From: Nocardia concava NBRC 100430
Lineage (GTDB): Bacteria > Actinomycetota > Actinomycetes > Mycobacteriales > Mycobacteriaceae
NCBI RefSeq assembly: GCF_000308815.1
Contig: NZ_BAFX01000075.1
Coordinates: 62,001-126,000 of the forward strand
Reading direction: 5' to 3'
DNA: 64,000 nucleotides
Shown here: positions 8,124 through 16,535 of the stretch, piece after piece
Numbering within the stretch: position 1 is the stretch's first letter
How the letters are laid out: each line of letters begins with the position of its first letter
Translations under genes and position numbers: made by a program
The notes under the pieces: model-generated
Told to the model about the DNA's origin: nothing
Database searches by the model: none
Seen by the model: the letters and a program-made list of their open reading frames with translations, nothing else

Positions 8124-8158
8124 CTGACCCCCGATAACGTTCACTTATCGGCGGTCAG
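8124..8158. promoter_or_regulatory. 35-bp inverted repeat between divergent genes
   Basis: Arms CTGACC-C-CCGATAA and TTATCGG-C-GGTCAG are symmetric about a 7-nt centre (CGTTCAC); only the C/C pair breaks 14-position symmetry. It sits in the 7918-8243 gap, about 207 nt from the secreted-protein start and 86 nt from the coiled-coil start. It could be an operator for a dimeric regulator or an RNA hairpin. No T-tract follows on either strand, which favours an operator. The rest of this gap is relatively AT-rich and holds the promoters of both genes. Confidence 0.6.
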
Positions 8159-8209
8159 AACGGAATCAGTTGATTTGAGTCCCTTGGGGTTTCGTTTCGT
8201 GTTGTTCCG

Positions 8210-8237
8210 TTGGATTTGACGAAACCAACGCTACGAT
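8210..8237 (+). promoter_or_regulatory. Leaderless promoter of the coiled-coil protein gene
   Basis: TTGGAT (8210-8215), a 16-nt spacer and TACGAT (8232-8237) form a good sigma-70/SigA-type promoter. The GTG start follows after 6 nt with no ribosome binding site, so transcription probably begins at the start codon. Confidence 0.6.
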
Positions 8238-8243
8238 TCCCTT

Positions 8244-9344
8244 GTGTCGAGCATCTGCAACTACCCGGGCTGCGCTAAACCGATCACTCGCGCCGGAGGG
8301 CCGGGAAGGCCGTCGGAATACTGTGAGCACCCCGACCACACGCGGTGGCGGGCCTGGCGGGAACGGCAGCGACGGCAACAAGCGAAGGGGGAAACCCCGG
8401 GCACGAACGTCACTGTGACGCAACAGGGTCCGGTGACCGTGGCCCGTCTTCGCGCCGATGAGCTGCTCGGACAGTTCCGCACGTTGGCCGATCAGCTGGG
8501 CACCACGCTGACCGCGGCCGTGGCCGAATTGTCCACGCTCGCAGATCCTGCCGTGGCAGAGGCGCAGGTCCAGGCGGTGCAGGCGGATGCGGCCCGGCGG
8601 ATTGCCGAGGCGGAGATGGCGACGGTGGCCGCCGAGCAGAAGCGGCGGGAGGCCGAGGAGGAAAGGGCGGCAGCCGAATCGGCGGCCGAGGATGCGGCGC
8701 TGGCGGCGGAAGAGGCCGAAGCGCGGATCAACGAGGCGATCGCCGCCCGCGATGACGCGCTGAAGGAGGTCGAGCGGGTCACCAAGCAGGCGGCCGATGA
8801 CGTGTTCGCCGCGCGCGCCGAGGCGGAGGCCGAAATCCGCACCATCCGACGTGAAGCCGCCGAGGACGTCGAGCGGGCCCGGCAGCAGGCGAACGAGGAT
8901 ATCGAGCTGGCGCGCTCCAAGGCGGCCGCCGAGATCGAGCAGGTCCGCCGCGACAGCGGCCAGCGCATCACCGCCGCCGGCGCGGAGCGCGACCTCGCCG
9001 TCCAGCGTGCCGCTGATGCCGAGCGCGCCATCGAACGCGCCGAAGCCGCGGTGGCCGAACGCAATCAGGTCGTCGCCGAGACCAAGGACGAGCTCAAGCA
9101 GGCACGCGGCGGACTGGACCGGCTGCGCACCGAGCTCGCCGAGGTGCGCCGCCAGGCCGCCGAGGACGTGACCGCCATCCGCAAGGAATCGGCCGCCGCC
9201 GTAGTGAAGGCCCGCCAGGAAGCCGCCGAACGTCTTGCCGCCCTGGACGATGCGCGCACCCAGATCCTCGCCCGTGCCGAACGGGCGGAAAAGCAACTCG
9301 ACGCCCTGCTCGCGCAGCGCACACCGGCCTCGATCGATAAATGA
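8244..9344 (+). CDS. Zinc-finger-like N-terminus plus long coiled coil (KfrA/structural type)
   Basis: A 366-residue protein. Residues 1-40 hold a small Cys/His cluster (CNYPGC, then EYCEHPDHTRWRAW) followed by basic RERQRRQQ, a probable zinc-stabilised DNA- or RNA-binding head. From about residue 85 to the end it is an almost unbroken Ala/Glu/Arg heptad coiled coil (repeats such as EAEEERAAAESAAEDAAL and ARQQANEDIELARSK). The shape is that of KfrA-like or chromosome/cell-organisation proteins; no enzyme domain is present. The extreme Ala/Glu/Arg bias explains the long antisense open frames here. The protein probably forms rods or oligomers. The function is unknown. Confidence 0.7.
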   Translation: MSSICNYPGCAKPITRAGGPGRPSEYCEHPDHTRWRAWRERQRRQQAKGETPGTNVTVTQQGPVTVARLRADELLGQFRTLADQLGTTLTAAVAELSTLADPAVAEAQVQAVQADAARRIAEAEMATVAAEQKRREAEEERAAAESAAEDAALAAEEAEARINEAIAARDDALKEVERVTKQAADDVFAARAEAEAEIRTIRREAAEDVERARQQANEDIELARSKAAAEIEQVRRDSGQRITAAGAERDLAVQRAADAERAIERAEAAVAERNQVVAETKDELKQARGGLDRLRTELAEVRRQAAEDVTAIRKESAAAVVKARQEAAERLAALDDARTQILARAERAEKQLDALLAQRTPASIDK

Positions 9345-9541
9345 AACGCCGCAATCGATAAATCCCCCACAGAAGTAGGGGCATCGAGCCCGATTCCCTC
9401 CGCCAACCCGAGCCCATAGGGTCGATCCGGGGGTGTCGATACCCCTTGGTTCGTATTGGCCGGTTCGATGTGCGGACCGGTGAAAGTTGTTCTGGTGCAG
9501 CGGATGAGTCGGGGCTGGGGCTGCGCCCTCAGGAGGATTTG

Positions 9542-10162
9542 ATGTCCGCTTTGGCGGGGTGGAACGGTCGGTCGCGCGTGCGGATGGTGACGCGAATCGC
9601 GGTGCTCGCGGTGACGCCGGTGGTGGCGTTGGTGGCGGGTTGCTCGAGCGATTCGGGAAAGTCGTCGGCGACGGGGACCTCGGTGAAAACGTCGGTGACA
9701 CTGACGAGTTCGGTACCGGCATCGACGAGTCCCGGCGCAGCTCCGGGTGCTCCCGCGGGCCAGCCGGGCGGCGGGAATCCGGGACAGCAGTCCCCTCAGG
9801 GCGGCAACGGGCAACCGCCGCAGGCGAATTCGCCCGCCCAGCCGGGCACCGATCCGGCAACCGATCAGCCCGGCCCGGCCCCGTACGTCAAGTGCACGGA
9901 CCAGATCAACTACGCCGGCGACCCGCGCAGCAACGCCGAAATCAATATCCTCGGTGAGCAACTCGGCCACTGCCCGGATCCGGTCGTCGTCATCACCTCG
10001 GTTACCACCGTGCCCGCGACCACGACCACCGAAGCGGCCGCGACAACCCCCGCGACCACCACCGCGGCACCGGTGACGACCACGGCCCCGGCCACCACGG
10101 CAGCCCCCACGACCACCGCCGACCTACCGACCACCCCGGCCGCCGCGACCACCACGAAATAG
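9542..10162 (+). CDS. Lipoprotein with Gly/Pro/Gln-rich linker and Thr/Ala/Pro tail
   Basis: A 206-residue predicted lipoprotein. The signal sequence ends in the lipobox LVAGC (lipid-modified Cys34). Then come a Ser/Thr stretch, a Gly/Pro/Gln-rich linker, a short folded core with two cysteines (YVKCTDQINYAGD and LGEQLGHCPDP), and a C-terminal tail of Thr-Thr-Ala-Pro repeats typical of wall-associated, possibly O-glycosylated actinobacterial proteins. The ATG at 9542 has an ideal AGGAGG site, which overrides the 32-codon upstream extension. Anchored on the outer face of the membrane. The function is unknown. Confidence 0.75.
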   Translation: MSALAGWNGRSRVRMVTRIAVLAVTPVVALVAGCSSDSGKSSATGTSVKTSVTLTSSVPASTSPGAAPGAPAGQPGGGNPGQQSPQGGNGQPPQANSPAQPGTDPATDQPGPAPYVKCTDQINYAGDPRSNAEINILGEQLGHCPDPVVVITSVTTVPATTTTEAAATTPATTTAAPVTTTAPATTAAPTTTADLPTTPAAATTTK

Positions 10163-10264
10163 ACCCGTTCCGCCGCGCGCGGACAACTGGCGACAGTTGC
10201 GTGGATGCCGCAGGATTACCTGGTGGATAGCGGTATCGTCGGTGGGGAAAGAGGGGTGTGAAGG

Positions 10265-11071
10265 TTGAACATCAATGCCATGCGAGCGCGGCAATCTCGG
10301 CCGAGCGTGGCACGCGTATACAGCTACGTGCTCGGCGGGCGCGACAACTACGGTGTCGACAAGGATCTCGGTGACTACTTCATCGAGGACCTACCGGGAT
10401 CGGAGCAATTGGCCATCACCAACCGGCAGGCGATCCTGCGGGCCGCGAAGGTGATGGCCGAGGCGGGCATCCGCCAGTTCATCGATATGGGCTGCGGTCT
10501 GCCCGCCGCACAGAATGTGCACGAGATCGTGCGTCAGGTGCAGCCCGACGCCCACGTCGTGTACATCGACGACGACCCGTTCGTGGTCGCGCACGGCCGG
10601 GCCCTGCTGGCCGTCGACGAGGGAATCGTGGTGCTGGAGGCCGACATTCGCGATCCCGGTGGGATCGAGAAGCACGTCGAGGTCCAGCGGCTGATCAACT
10701 TCGACGAGCCGGTCGCCCTGCTGTTCGGTATCACCCTCAGTTTCGTCAATGACGAAGAGGATCCGACGGGCATCGTCCAGTACTGGACCGACCGCATCGC
10801 CTCGGGCAGCCGAATCTACGCCTCCCAGTTCAGATCCGGCACCACCCGCGAGGCCGTCGCCACCGCGAACAAGATCCTGGAAGCCTTCGGCCGCGGCCGT
10901 TTCCGCACCGACCAGGAAATCCTGTCCTGCTTCGGCACCCTCACTATCGACGAGGACGGCCTCCGCCCCTGCGCCCGATGGCGCCCCGACCCCGCCGACC
11001 CCGATTCCCCCCGCCCCGACCTAACTATCTGGGAATCCCTAGTAGTCGGCGCCATGGCCCGCAAACCGTAA
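10265..11071 (+). CDS. SAM-dependent methyltransferase, DUF574 (Methyltransf_19) family
   Basis: A 268-residue actinobacterial methyltransferase-like protein. It has the family's opening PSVARVYSYVLGGRDNYGVD, the SAM loop FIDMGCGLPA, a following acidic YIDDDPFVVAHGRALL strand-helix, and LLFGITLSFVNDEEDP. The normal DUF574 reading is 'PSxARxYDYLLGGKDNF'. Substrates of the family are unknown. Start: the TTG at 10265 has GAGGGG eight bases upstream; the ATG at 10280 is an alternative that would remove five residues. It stands alone, 9 nt before a strong hairpin terminator shared with the convergent gene. Confidence 0.9.
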   Translation: MNINAMRARQSRPSVARVYSYVLGGRDNYGVDKDLGDYFIEDLPGSEQLAITNRQAILRAAKVMAEAGIRQFIDMGCGLPAAQNVHEIVRQVQPDAHVVYIDDDPFVVAHGRALLAVDEGIVVLEADIRDPGGIEKHVEVQRLINFDEPVALLFGITLSFVNDEEDPTGIVQYWTDRIASGSRIYASQFRSGTTREAVATANKILEAFGRGRFRTDQEILSCFGTLTIDEDGLRPCARWRPDPADPDSPRPDLTIWESLVVGAMARKP

Positions 11072-11079
11072 TACCCGGT

Positions 11080-11134
11080 GAGAATGCGCTGGTGGACACA
11101 AACGCCGAGAGGCGATGTCCACCAGCGCATTCTC
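11080..11134. terminator. Strong bidirectional terminator hairpin
   Basis: Perfect 19-bp arms (11080-11098, starting GAGAATGCGCTGG, and 11116-11134) enclose a 17-nt loop that itself folds as CGCC-GAGA-GGCG (GNRA-type tetraloop). It lies exactly between the stop of the methyltransferase gene (11071) and the stop of the convergent acetyltransferase gene (11137). It lacks T-tracts, as is common for high-GC actinobacteria. Confidence 0.85.
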
Positions 11135-11136
11135 GT

Positions 11137-11745
11137 TCAGCGGGGATTGCGCCACATGGACCAGAGCGGTGGGCCGCCGGCGGTGGCGTCGAGGGTGGCG
11201 GTGACTTCGAAGCCGAAGCGTTCGTAGTAGGGGACGTTGCTGGGTTTGCTGGATTCGAGGTAGGCGGGGATGCCTTCCGCGTCGCAGCGGTCGAGGCGGG
11301 AGTTGAGGAGGGCTTGGCCGTAGCCCTGGCCTCGGACGCCGGGGAGGGTGCCGAGGACGCCGAGGTACCAGTGCGGTTCGCGCGGGTGGGCGGCCATCAT
11401 TCTGTCGGCCATGCGGCCCGCGGCGGGCAGGCGGTGGCGGAAGGCGCGGAGCAGGCTGGGGAGCTGGCGCATCGTGGCCGCGTCCTCGACGTGCCAGTGG
11501 CCGGGTGGGGCCCAGAGTGCCGCGCCGACTACGGAATTCGCGTCATTGCACGCCACCTCCACCCCGCCGAGCGGGATGAAGTGGTGGCGGGCCTGGGCCG
11601 CGAACAGGATCGAGGTGCGGCGGGCGCGGGTGGCGTCGTCGCGAATCAGCCATTCGATGAGTGGATCGTCGGAGAACGCGATGCCCAGCACACGCGACAA
11701 CTCGGGAATATCGGACAGTTGCGCCGGGCGCACGGTGATCCCCAT
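11137..11745 (-). CDS. GNAT family N-acetyltransferase
   Basis: A 202-residue single-domain GNAT enzyme that would acetylate an amine with acetyl-CoA. The acetyl-CoA loop (motif A) is LGTLPGVRGQGYGQALL near residues 130-146. The first beta-alpha unit starts ITVRPAQLSDIPEL, and the closing motif B is SSKPSNVPYYERFGFEV. The acceptor is not predictable. It starts 4 nt after the stop of the metallo-hydrolase gene, so the two are likely co-transcribed. A TACCGT box 6 nt before its ATG could also give it a leaderless promoter of its own. Confidence 0.9.
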   Translation of the reverse strand: MGITVRPAQLSDIPELSRVLGIAFSDDPLIEWLIRDDATRARRTSILFAAQARHHFIPLGGVEVACNDANSVVGAALWAPPGHWHVEDAATMRQLPSLLRAFRHRLPAAGRMADRMMAAHPREPHWYLGVLGTLPGVRGQGYGQALLNSRLDRCDAEGIPAYLESSKPSNVPYYERFGFEVTATLDATAGGPPLWSMWRNPR

Positions 11746-11749
11746 GCCA

Positions 11750-12706
11750 TCACGGTAGCGGTTCGGCGGCCTCCTGATACTGCGTGGTCAAATGCTGTGC
11801 GGCAGCGTGGTCATGGGTGGGGACAACTTTCACCAGTCGCTGGGCCAGGTGCAGTCGATGCAGGGTCTTGAAGGTGAGATCGCGGTCCACGTCGACGAAA
11901 ATGCCCGGGAACCCGGACTTCTGGCGAATCTTCTCGACCTGCATCGCATGCCAGGCCGCATCGCCTGCCAAGAGCACCCAGCCGCGCGCGGTGTGCGCGA
12001 GCGCGCCGACGCTGCCCGGCGTATGCCCGGCGAGGTCGACCAGCACGACGCTGCCGTCGCCGAACAGGTCACGGCTGCGGGCGAAGGTCAGCACCGGCGG
12101 ACCGTCCAGCTCGTACTCGACCATGGGCCGGTCGAGCAGTCCGTCGCGGACACCGCCGACGGGGGCCACGGGTCCGGTGGTGATCCAGTCCTTCTCGACG
12201 CTGTGCATGTGGACCGGAAGTCCGGGCAGATCCAGCAGGCCGCAGACGTGATCCCAGTGCGCGTGGGTCGGCAGCGCGAAATCGAGGGCGGGCAGGCCCG
12301 GTTCGGCCTCGAGGGCGGTGATGGTGGGAATCGTGTCGGCCGGTGGGCGCACCGCCGGACGCAGCAGACCGGGAAGCTGCGCGATCGCGCGGTGCTCGGC
12401 GTCGAGGCAGAAGCTGGGATCGACGATGAAGGTGGCGTCGGGGTGCTGGATGACGAACGAGGTCAGCGAACTGCCGATGCGCTTCGGGTGGAAAACGCCC
12501 TCCACCACGGCCGAGGTCGGCACCGAACGCTCGGTCTGCCGCAGTGCGGTCACGGTGACCGTGCGCTGGGGTGTGGGCAGTCCCGCATCGGTGAGCGACC
12601 GCAGGAACCGCTGGTCGGCGCGCCGCGGGCGGATGGCGCCGGTGATGGAAGTGGTTACGGCGGCACAGCATTGGAACAAGCTGGGATTGCGTACTGGATC
12701 GGACAT
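11750..12706 (-). CDS. Metallo-beta-lactamase-fold hydrolase
   Basis: A 318-residue MBL-fold protein. The metal site is complete: THAHWDH (His148, His150, Asp152, His153), LAGHTPGS, LAGDAAW and PTHDH. The N-terminal 90 residues precede the fold and include SLTSFVIQHPD. Relatives include lactonases, alkylsulfatase-like and glyoxalase II-like enzymes; the substrate is unknown. It is divergent from a MerR regulator, with a MerR-type spacer operator in its promoter, so induction by that regulator is likely. No signal peptide is present. Confidence 0.85.
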   Translation of the reverse strand: MSDPVRNPSLFQCCAAVTTSITGAIRPRRADQRFLRSLTDAGLPTPQRTVTVTALRQTERSVPTSAVVEGVFHPKRIGSSLTSFVIQHPDATFIVDPSFCLDAEHRAIAQLPGLLRPAVRPPADTIPTITALEAEPGLPALDFALPTHAHWDHVCGLLDLPGLPVHMHSVEKDWITTGPVAPVGGVRDGLLDRPMVEYELDGPPVLTFARSRDLFGDGSVVLVDLAGHTPGSVGALAHTARGWVLLAGDAAWHAMQVEKIRQKSGFPGIFVDVDRDLTFKTLHRLHLAQRLVKVVPTHDHAAAQHLTTQYQEAAEPLP

Positions 12707-12714
12707 GCTGGCAC

Positions 12715-12743
12715 GCTAATACTTAAGGTCGACATGAAGTAAA
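12715..12743 (-). promoter_or_regulatory. MerR-type spacer promoter/operator
   Basis: On the minus strand TTTACT (12743-12738), a 17-nt spacer and TATTAG (12720-12715) form the promoter of the metallo-hydrolase, with the ATG 8 nt further on. A palindrome with ends TACTT/AAGTA and a central GTCGAC covers 12720-12741, that is, the spacer. This is the standard position of a MerR-family operator. The divergent MerR gene begins at 12754. Confidence 0.6.
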
Positions 12744-12753
12744 GGGGTGAATC

Positions 12754-13176
12754 GTGGCCACGGTCCAGGACATGAGAATCGGTGACGCCGCGGCGGCGCT
12801 CGGTGTGGAGACACACGTGCTGCGGCACTGGGAGTCGGTCGGGCTGCTCGCGCCGCCGCGCAGCCCGTCGGGGCATCGCAGCTACAACGAGCACATTCTG
12901 GATTACGCGCGGGTGATCCAGAAACTGCAGCGGACGGGGTTGTCGCTGGACCAGATTCGGCAGCTCGGGCTGGGGGCGTGCGATGACCGCATGGCCATGA
13001 TCGCGCGACGGCGGGCCGAGGTGCGCGAGCGCATCGCGCTACTGGAGGCGACCGATCGATTCCTCGAGCACCTGGGCGCGTGCAGTCATCCGGTCATCAG
13101 CGACTGTCCGGAGTGCACGGAGTTCGCGGTGCGCGAGCATGCGCGGCCGACCGCCGAGTTCGCGGATCGCGCCTAG
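12754..13176 (+). CDS. MerR family regulator with cysteine-containing C-terminus
   Basis: A 140-residue MerR protein. The winged-helix domain is at residues 7-75 (MRIGDAAAALGVETHVLRHW, then SPSGHRSYNE), followed by a dimerisation helix (about 85-115). The C-terminal tail carries four Cys/His ligand candidates in CSHPVISDCPECTEF, after a further Cys at the start of the helix (GACDD). This suggests metal, redox or electrophile sensing. The GTG start has AAAGGGGTGA upstream. It probably controls the divergent metallo-hydrolase and acetyltransferase. Confidence 0.85.
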   Translation: MATVQDMRIGDAAAALGVETHVLRHWESVGLLAPPRSPSGHRSYNEHILDYARVIQKLQRTGLSLDQIRQLGLGACDDRMAMIARRRAEVRERIALLEATDRFLEHLGACSHPVISDCPECTEFAVREHARPTAEFADRA

Positions 13177-13215
13177 GCTGGAGTGGGCTGTTTCCGAACC
13201 GGGAGGAGTTGGGAA

Positions 13216-13842
13216 ATGCGTTTTCGCGGAGGGATTTTCGTCGTTGCCGTCGGGTCGATGGCATTGGCGGCGGGCTGCTCGAACTCGAACACCCAGTCAC
13301 CGCCGTTCTTCACCACGACCAGCCGGACGGCGACCACCACTGCGATGCCGGACGGTAGCGTCGACCCGACCGGAACCACCGGGGCCTCGGCTACCACGCC
13401 CCCGGGAACTCCCACGGCCCTGGCCCCGTACGCCGCGTGCGGCAAGGGACAGGTCGATGTCACCGCGGAGGTCATGTCGCCGGGCACCGGACACCGCGGC
13501 GTGAAAATCACCTTCGCGCTGGCCCCCGGTGCGGCCCCCTGCACGCTGACCGGATACCCCGGCGTCGATACGGGCGCGGGCGGACCGCTGCTGCACGCCG
13601 ACCGCACACCACGCGGCTATATGGGCGGCCTGCCGCAGGGCAGCGACGAGCCGCCGGCGGTGACGCTCCTGTCCGGCCATCCGGCCAATGCGGTGGTGGA
13701 GGGCGTCGCCTTCGACAGCTCCGGAAGCGGATGCCCGCTCTACACGAGTCTGCTGGTGACACCGCCCAATACGACCGACACCCGCACCGTCGCGGTCACC
13801 ATCGACAGCTGTGCCCTGCACGTCCACCCGGTCACCGGCTGA
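13216..13842 (+). CDS. DUF4232-type lipoprotein
   Basis: A 208-residue lipoprotein with lipobox LAAGC (Cys21), a Thr/Pro-rich linker to about residue 70, and a C-terminal beta-sandwich domain. That domain has paired cysteines (YAACGKG, APCTLTGYPGV, GSGCPLYTS, DSCALHV) as in DUF4232. The usual fold opening is C...L.........G.....V.F.N.....C.L.GYP.V, which matches VKITFALAPGAAPCTLTGYP. It sits on the outer membrane face and its function is unknown. The ATG has GGGAGGAG upstream; an alternative start 33 nt earlier would spoil the signal peptide. Confidence 0.85.
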   Translation: MRFRGGIFVVAVGSMALAAGCSNSNTQSPPFFTTTSRTATTTAMPDGSVDPTGTTGASATTPPGTPTALAPYAACGKGQVDVTAEVMSPGTGHRGVKITFALAPGAAPCTLTGYPGVDTGAGGPLLHADRTPRGYMGGLPQGSDEPPAVTLLSGHPANAVVEGVAFDSSGSGCPLYTSLLVTPPNTTDTRTVAVTIDSCALHVHPVTG

Positions 13843-13860
13843 CGGCCACAACCCCCGTCG

Positions 13861-15183
13861 CTACACCGAACTGTCGGCGGTCACCACCACGCGTGCACCA
13901 TCCGCCGGGACATGGGTGATGTTTCGAATCCGCGACTTCTCGTGCCCCGCGCCCGCGGGCAGCGAAAGCCGGTGCCGGGTAAGGATTTCCCGCAGCACCG
14001 CCGTGCCTTCCATGAGCGAGAACCCGGCCCCGATACACCGGCGCACCCCGCCGCCGAACGGCAGCCAGGTATTCACGGCGACCTCGCCGTCGAGGAACCG
14101 TTCCGGCCGGAACGTCAGTGCGTCCGGGAAGGCCTCGGTGCGCTGATGCGCCAGCAGGATCGAGGTCGACACCACGGTGCCCTTCGGCAGGTCCAGGCCG
14201 CCGATGGTCATGTCGCGGGTCAGTTTCCGTCCGGTCGCGGCGATCACCGTATGCAGGCGCATCGCCTCCTTGAGGACCGCCTCGAGATACTTCTCGTCAC
14301 CATCGTGGGCCGCGCGCCGCGCCCGCGCCTGAATCTCCGGATTGGCGGCCAGCTCGTGGCACGCCCACGACAGCGCGGAGGCGGTCGTCTCGTGCCCGGC
14401 CAGCAGCAGCGTCACCAGCTGATCGCGCAGTTCGGCGTCGGACAGCGGTGCGTCGGAGGGATTCTCACCGGACCCGACCGCCAGCAGCCGCGACAGCACA
14501 TCGGCGCGCCCCTCCAGATCCGGGTGCGCGCGCCGCTCCACAATCTCGCTGTAGAGCAGCTCGTCGATGGCGATCTGATTGTCGACGAAGCGCTTCCACA
14601 TGCCGCGGCGTTCCAGGAACGGGTACTTCCAGCCGAAGAAGATGAGCGGATTGATATTCACGATGCGGCGCAGCCGGGGTGCGAGTTCATCGCGGCGGCG
14701 TTCATCGGTCATGCCGAACACGACCTGCATGATGACATCGAGTGTCAGGTCGTTCATGCGGTCCAGGGTGTGCACCGTCGATCCGGAGGCCCAGCGGTCG
14801 ACATGCGTCTTGGCGATGGCGTCGACCACCGTGCGATACCCGCGCAGCGACGAACCGACGAATGCGGGCATGAGCAGCCGCCGGGCCCGGGCATGCTCGT
14901 CCTCGTCGGTGAGCAGTAGCGAATGCTCGCCCATGATGCGGCCGAGCAGCCGATTGCCCTCGCCGGCATGCAGATCCGCCGGGTCGGCGGCGAAGATCTC
15001 CCGGATGTGCTCCGGCCGCGAGAAGATCACCAGTTTCTCGGCATACGGTGCGACCAGGCGCAGGCTGAAGACGTCGCCGTACCGGCGCGCCGCCCCTTGC
15101 AGCAGTGCGCCGCGCCATTTGGCGTACAGCACGGTCTGCACGATGCTCGGCAATGGCGGTCCGGGCGGATAAGCGGTGCTCAC
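13861..15183 (-). CDS. Cytochrome P450
   Basis: A 440-residue soluble P450 monooxygenase. The I-helix oxygen-activation motif is AGHETT (262-267), the K-helix is EAMR (306-309), the PERF-type segment is FRPERF (368-373 region), and the heme loop is FGGGVRRC with the thiolate Cys383. Overall it resembles the actinobacterial CYP135/138-type group, with proline-rich YPPGPPLP at the N-terminus. It needs a ferredoxin and reductase encoded elsewhere. The GTG start at 15183 has AAGGGA upstream. It is divergent from the epoxide hydrolase gene; an oxidation-then-hydrolysis partnership is possible but not shown. Confidence 0.95.
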   Translation of the reverse strand: MSTAYPPGPPLPSIVQTVLYAKWRGALLQGAARRYGDVFSLRLVAPYAEKLVIFSRPEHIREIFAADPADLHAGEGNRLLGRIMGEHSLLLTDEDEHARARRLLMPAFVGSSLRGYRTVVDAIAKTHVDRWASGSTVHTLDRMNDLTLDVIMQVVFGMTDERRRDELAPRLRRIVNINPLIFFGWKYPFLERRGMWKRFVDNQIAIDELLYSEIVERRAHPDLEGRADVLSRLLAVGSGENPSDAPLSDAELRDQLVTLLLAGHETTASALSWACHELAANPEIQARARRAAHDGDEKYLEAVLKEAMRLHTVIAATGRKLTRDMTIGGLDLPKGTVVSTSILLAHQRTEAFPDALTFRPERFLDGEVAVNTWLPFGGGVRRCIGAGFSLMEGTAVLREILTRHRLSLPAGAGHEKSRIRNITHVPADGARVVVTADSSV

Positions 15184-15321
15184 AGTGCCGATCCCTTTCG
15201 CATGCGCCGCCTCGTCGCGGCTGAATCGCTCTGTCTCACAGCGTAGAACGCAGGCGGGCCGCAGCGGAACGGCCGCCGGTATAGGACCGGAGCGGACCTA
15301 CATCCTTCCTAGGGTGGAGAC

Positions 15322-16458
15322 ATGACTCCCACCGAGCCCTTCCGAATCGCTGTTCCGGACACCGACATCGAAGATCTTCGCACCCGCCTGGCCCGCACCC
15401 GCTGGCCGGAGGAGCTGCCCGGCGTGGGCTGGACCTACGGCATTCCCACCGCCTACGTGCGGGAGCTGTGCGAGTACTGGGGGAGCGGTTACGACTGGCG
15501 CACCCACGAGGCCGCGCTGAATCGGCTGCCGCAGTTCCGTACCGAGATCGACGGGCAGCGAATGCATTTCACGCATGTCCGGTCCCCCGAAGCCGATGCG
15601 CTGCCGCTCGTGCTCATCCACGGCTGGCCCTTCGAGGATTTCACCGAGCTGATCGGCCCGCTCACCGATCCCCGCGCCCACGGCGGCGATCCGGCCGATG
15701 CCTTCCACCTGGTGATCCCGACCCTGCCCGGCTTCGGCTTCTCGGGGCCGACCCACCGCGCCGGTGACGCGTCGACCGAGCGCAGCGCCGAGCTGATCGC
15801 GAAGCTCATGGCCGCGCTGGGTTACGACCGCTACGGCACGCAGGGCGGCGACGCCGGCTCGTTCATCGCGCCCCAGGTGGGCCGCATTGCCACTAAGCAC
15901 GTGGTCGGTGTCCACCTCAACGACCCGATCACCATCCCGTCCTGGAACGACGACGGCTCCGGCTACAGCGCCAGCGACCAGGAAAAGCTGGCCTACCTGC
16001 AGGATTGGAGCAGCCGCGACACCTCCGGCTACGCGGGCATGCACTCCACCCGCCCGCAGACCCTCGCCCCGGCCATGTCCGATTCCCCGGCCGCCCTGCT
16101 GGCGTGGGTGCTCGATGTCGTGAACACCTTCAAGGATCCGGCCAAGGCGACCCCGACCGATGCGATCGACCGCGACATGCTGCTGACCAACCTGTCGGTG
16201 CTGTGGTTCACCGACACCGCCGGATCGTCGATGCGCCTCTACAAGGAATCCCAGCAGTGGGGCGCGGAACCGTCGAACTCCGGTGTCCCCACCGGCGTGG
16301 CCGTCTTCCCCGGCAATCACACCGTGCGCGGCATCGCCGAGCGGCAGAACACGCTCGTGCACTGGTCGGAATTCCAGCGCGGCGGCCATTTCGCGGCCAT
16401 GGAAGCCCCCGATCTGCTCACCGCCGACCTGCGGGAGTTCTTCCGCAAACTCCGCTGA
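15322..16458 (+). CDS. Epoxide hydrolase (alpha/beta hydrolase fold, EHN domain)
   Basis: A 378-residue epoxide hydrolase. The N-terminal EHN domain (residues 5-100, RTRWPEELPGVGWTYGIP) is followed by an alpha/beta hydrolase core with the oxyanion motif HGWP (100-103), the nucleophile Asp177 in QGGDAGS, and the catalytic His in RGGHFAAMEAP. It would open epoxides to vicinal diols in the cytoplasm. TAGGGT ends 6 nt before the ATG, so the transcript is probably leaderless. Length is normal for the family. The P450 gene is divergent across 138 nt. Confidence 0.92.
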   Translation: MTPTEPFRIAVPDTDIEDLRTRLARTRWPEELPGVGWTYGIPTAYVRELCEYWGSGYDWRTHEAALNRLPQFRTEIDGQRMHFTHVRSPEADALPLVLIHGWPFEDFTELIGPLTDPRAHGGDPADAFHLVIPTLPGFGFSGPTHRAGDASTERSAELIAKLMAALGYDRYGTQGGDAGSFIAPQVGRIATKHVVGVHLNDPITIPSWNDDGSGYSASDQEKLAYLQDWSSRDTSGYAGMHSTRPQTLAPAMSDSPAALLAWVLDVVNTFKDPAKATPTDAIDRDMLLTNLSVLWFTDTAGSSMRLYKESQQWGAEPSNSGVPTGVAVFPGNHTVRGIAERQNTLVHWSEFQRGGHFAAMEAPDLLTADLREFFRKLR

Positions 16459-16535
16459 GCGATCCCCGAAAACCGAATCATCCACAGCCGCACCAGATTC
16501 GGCCGCCAGTCCGGCGCTTCTGGCAGGATGGGCGC

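Noticed and set aside
9366..9382. CCCC...GGGG pairing after the coiled-coil gene as a terminator
   Set aside because: Only four base pairs with a nine-base loop; too weak to call.
10010..10160. Short repeats in the lipoprotein gene as a CRISPR-like or tandem-repeat array
   Set aside because: They are codons of a Thr/Ala/Pro-rich protein tail with irregular spacing, in frame and inside a good coding sequence.
15298..16485. Minus-strand 395-codon frame opposite the epoxide hydrolase
   Set aside because: The plus-strand epoxide hydrolase has full catalytic motifs; the antisense product is low-complexity Gly/Arg/His.
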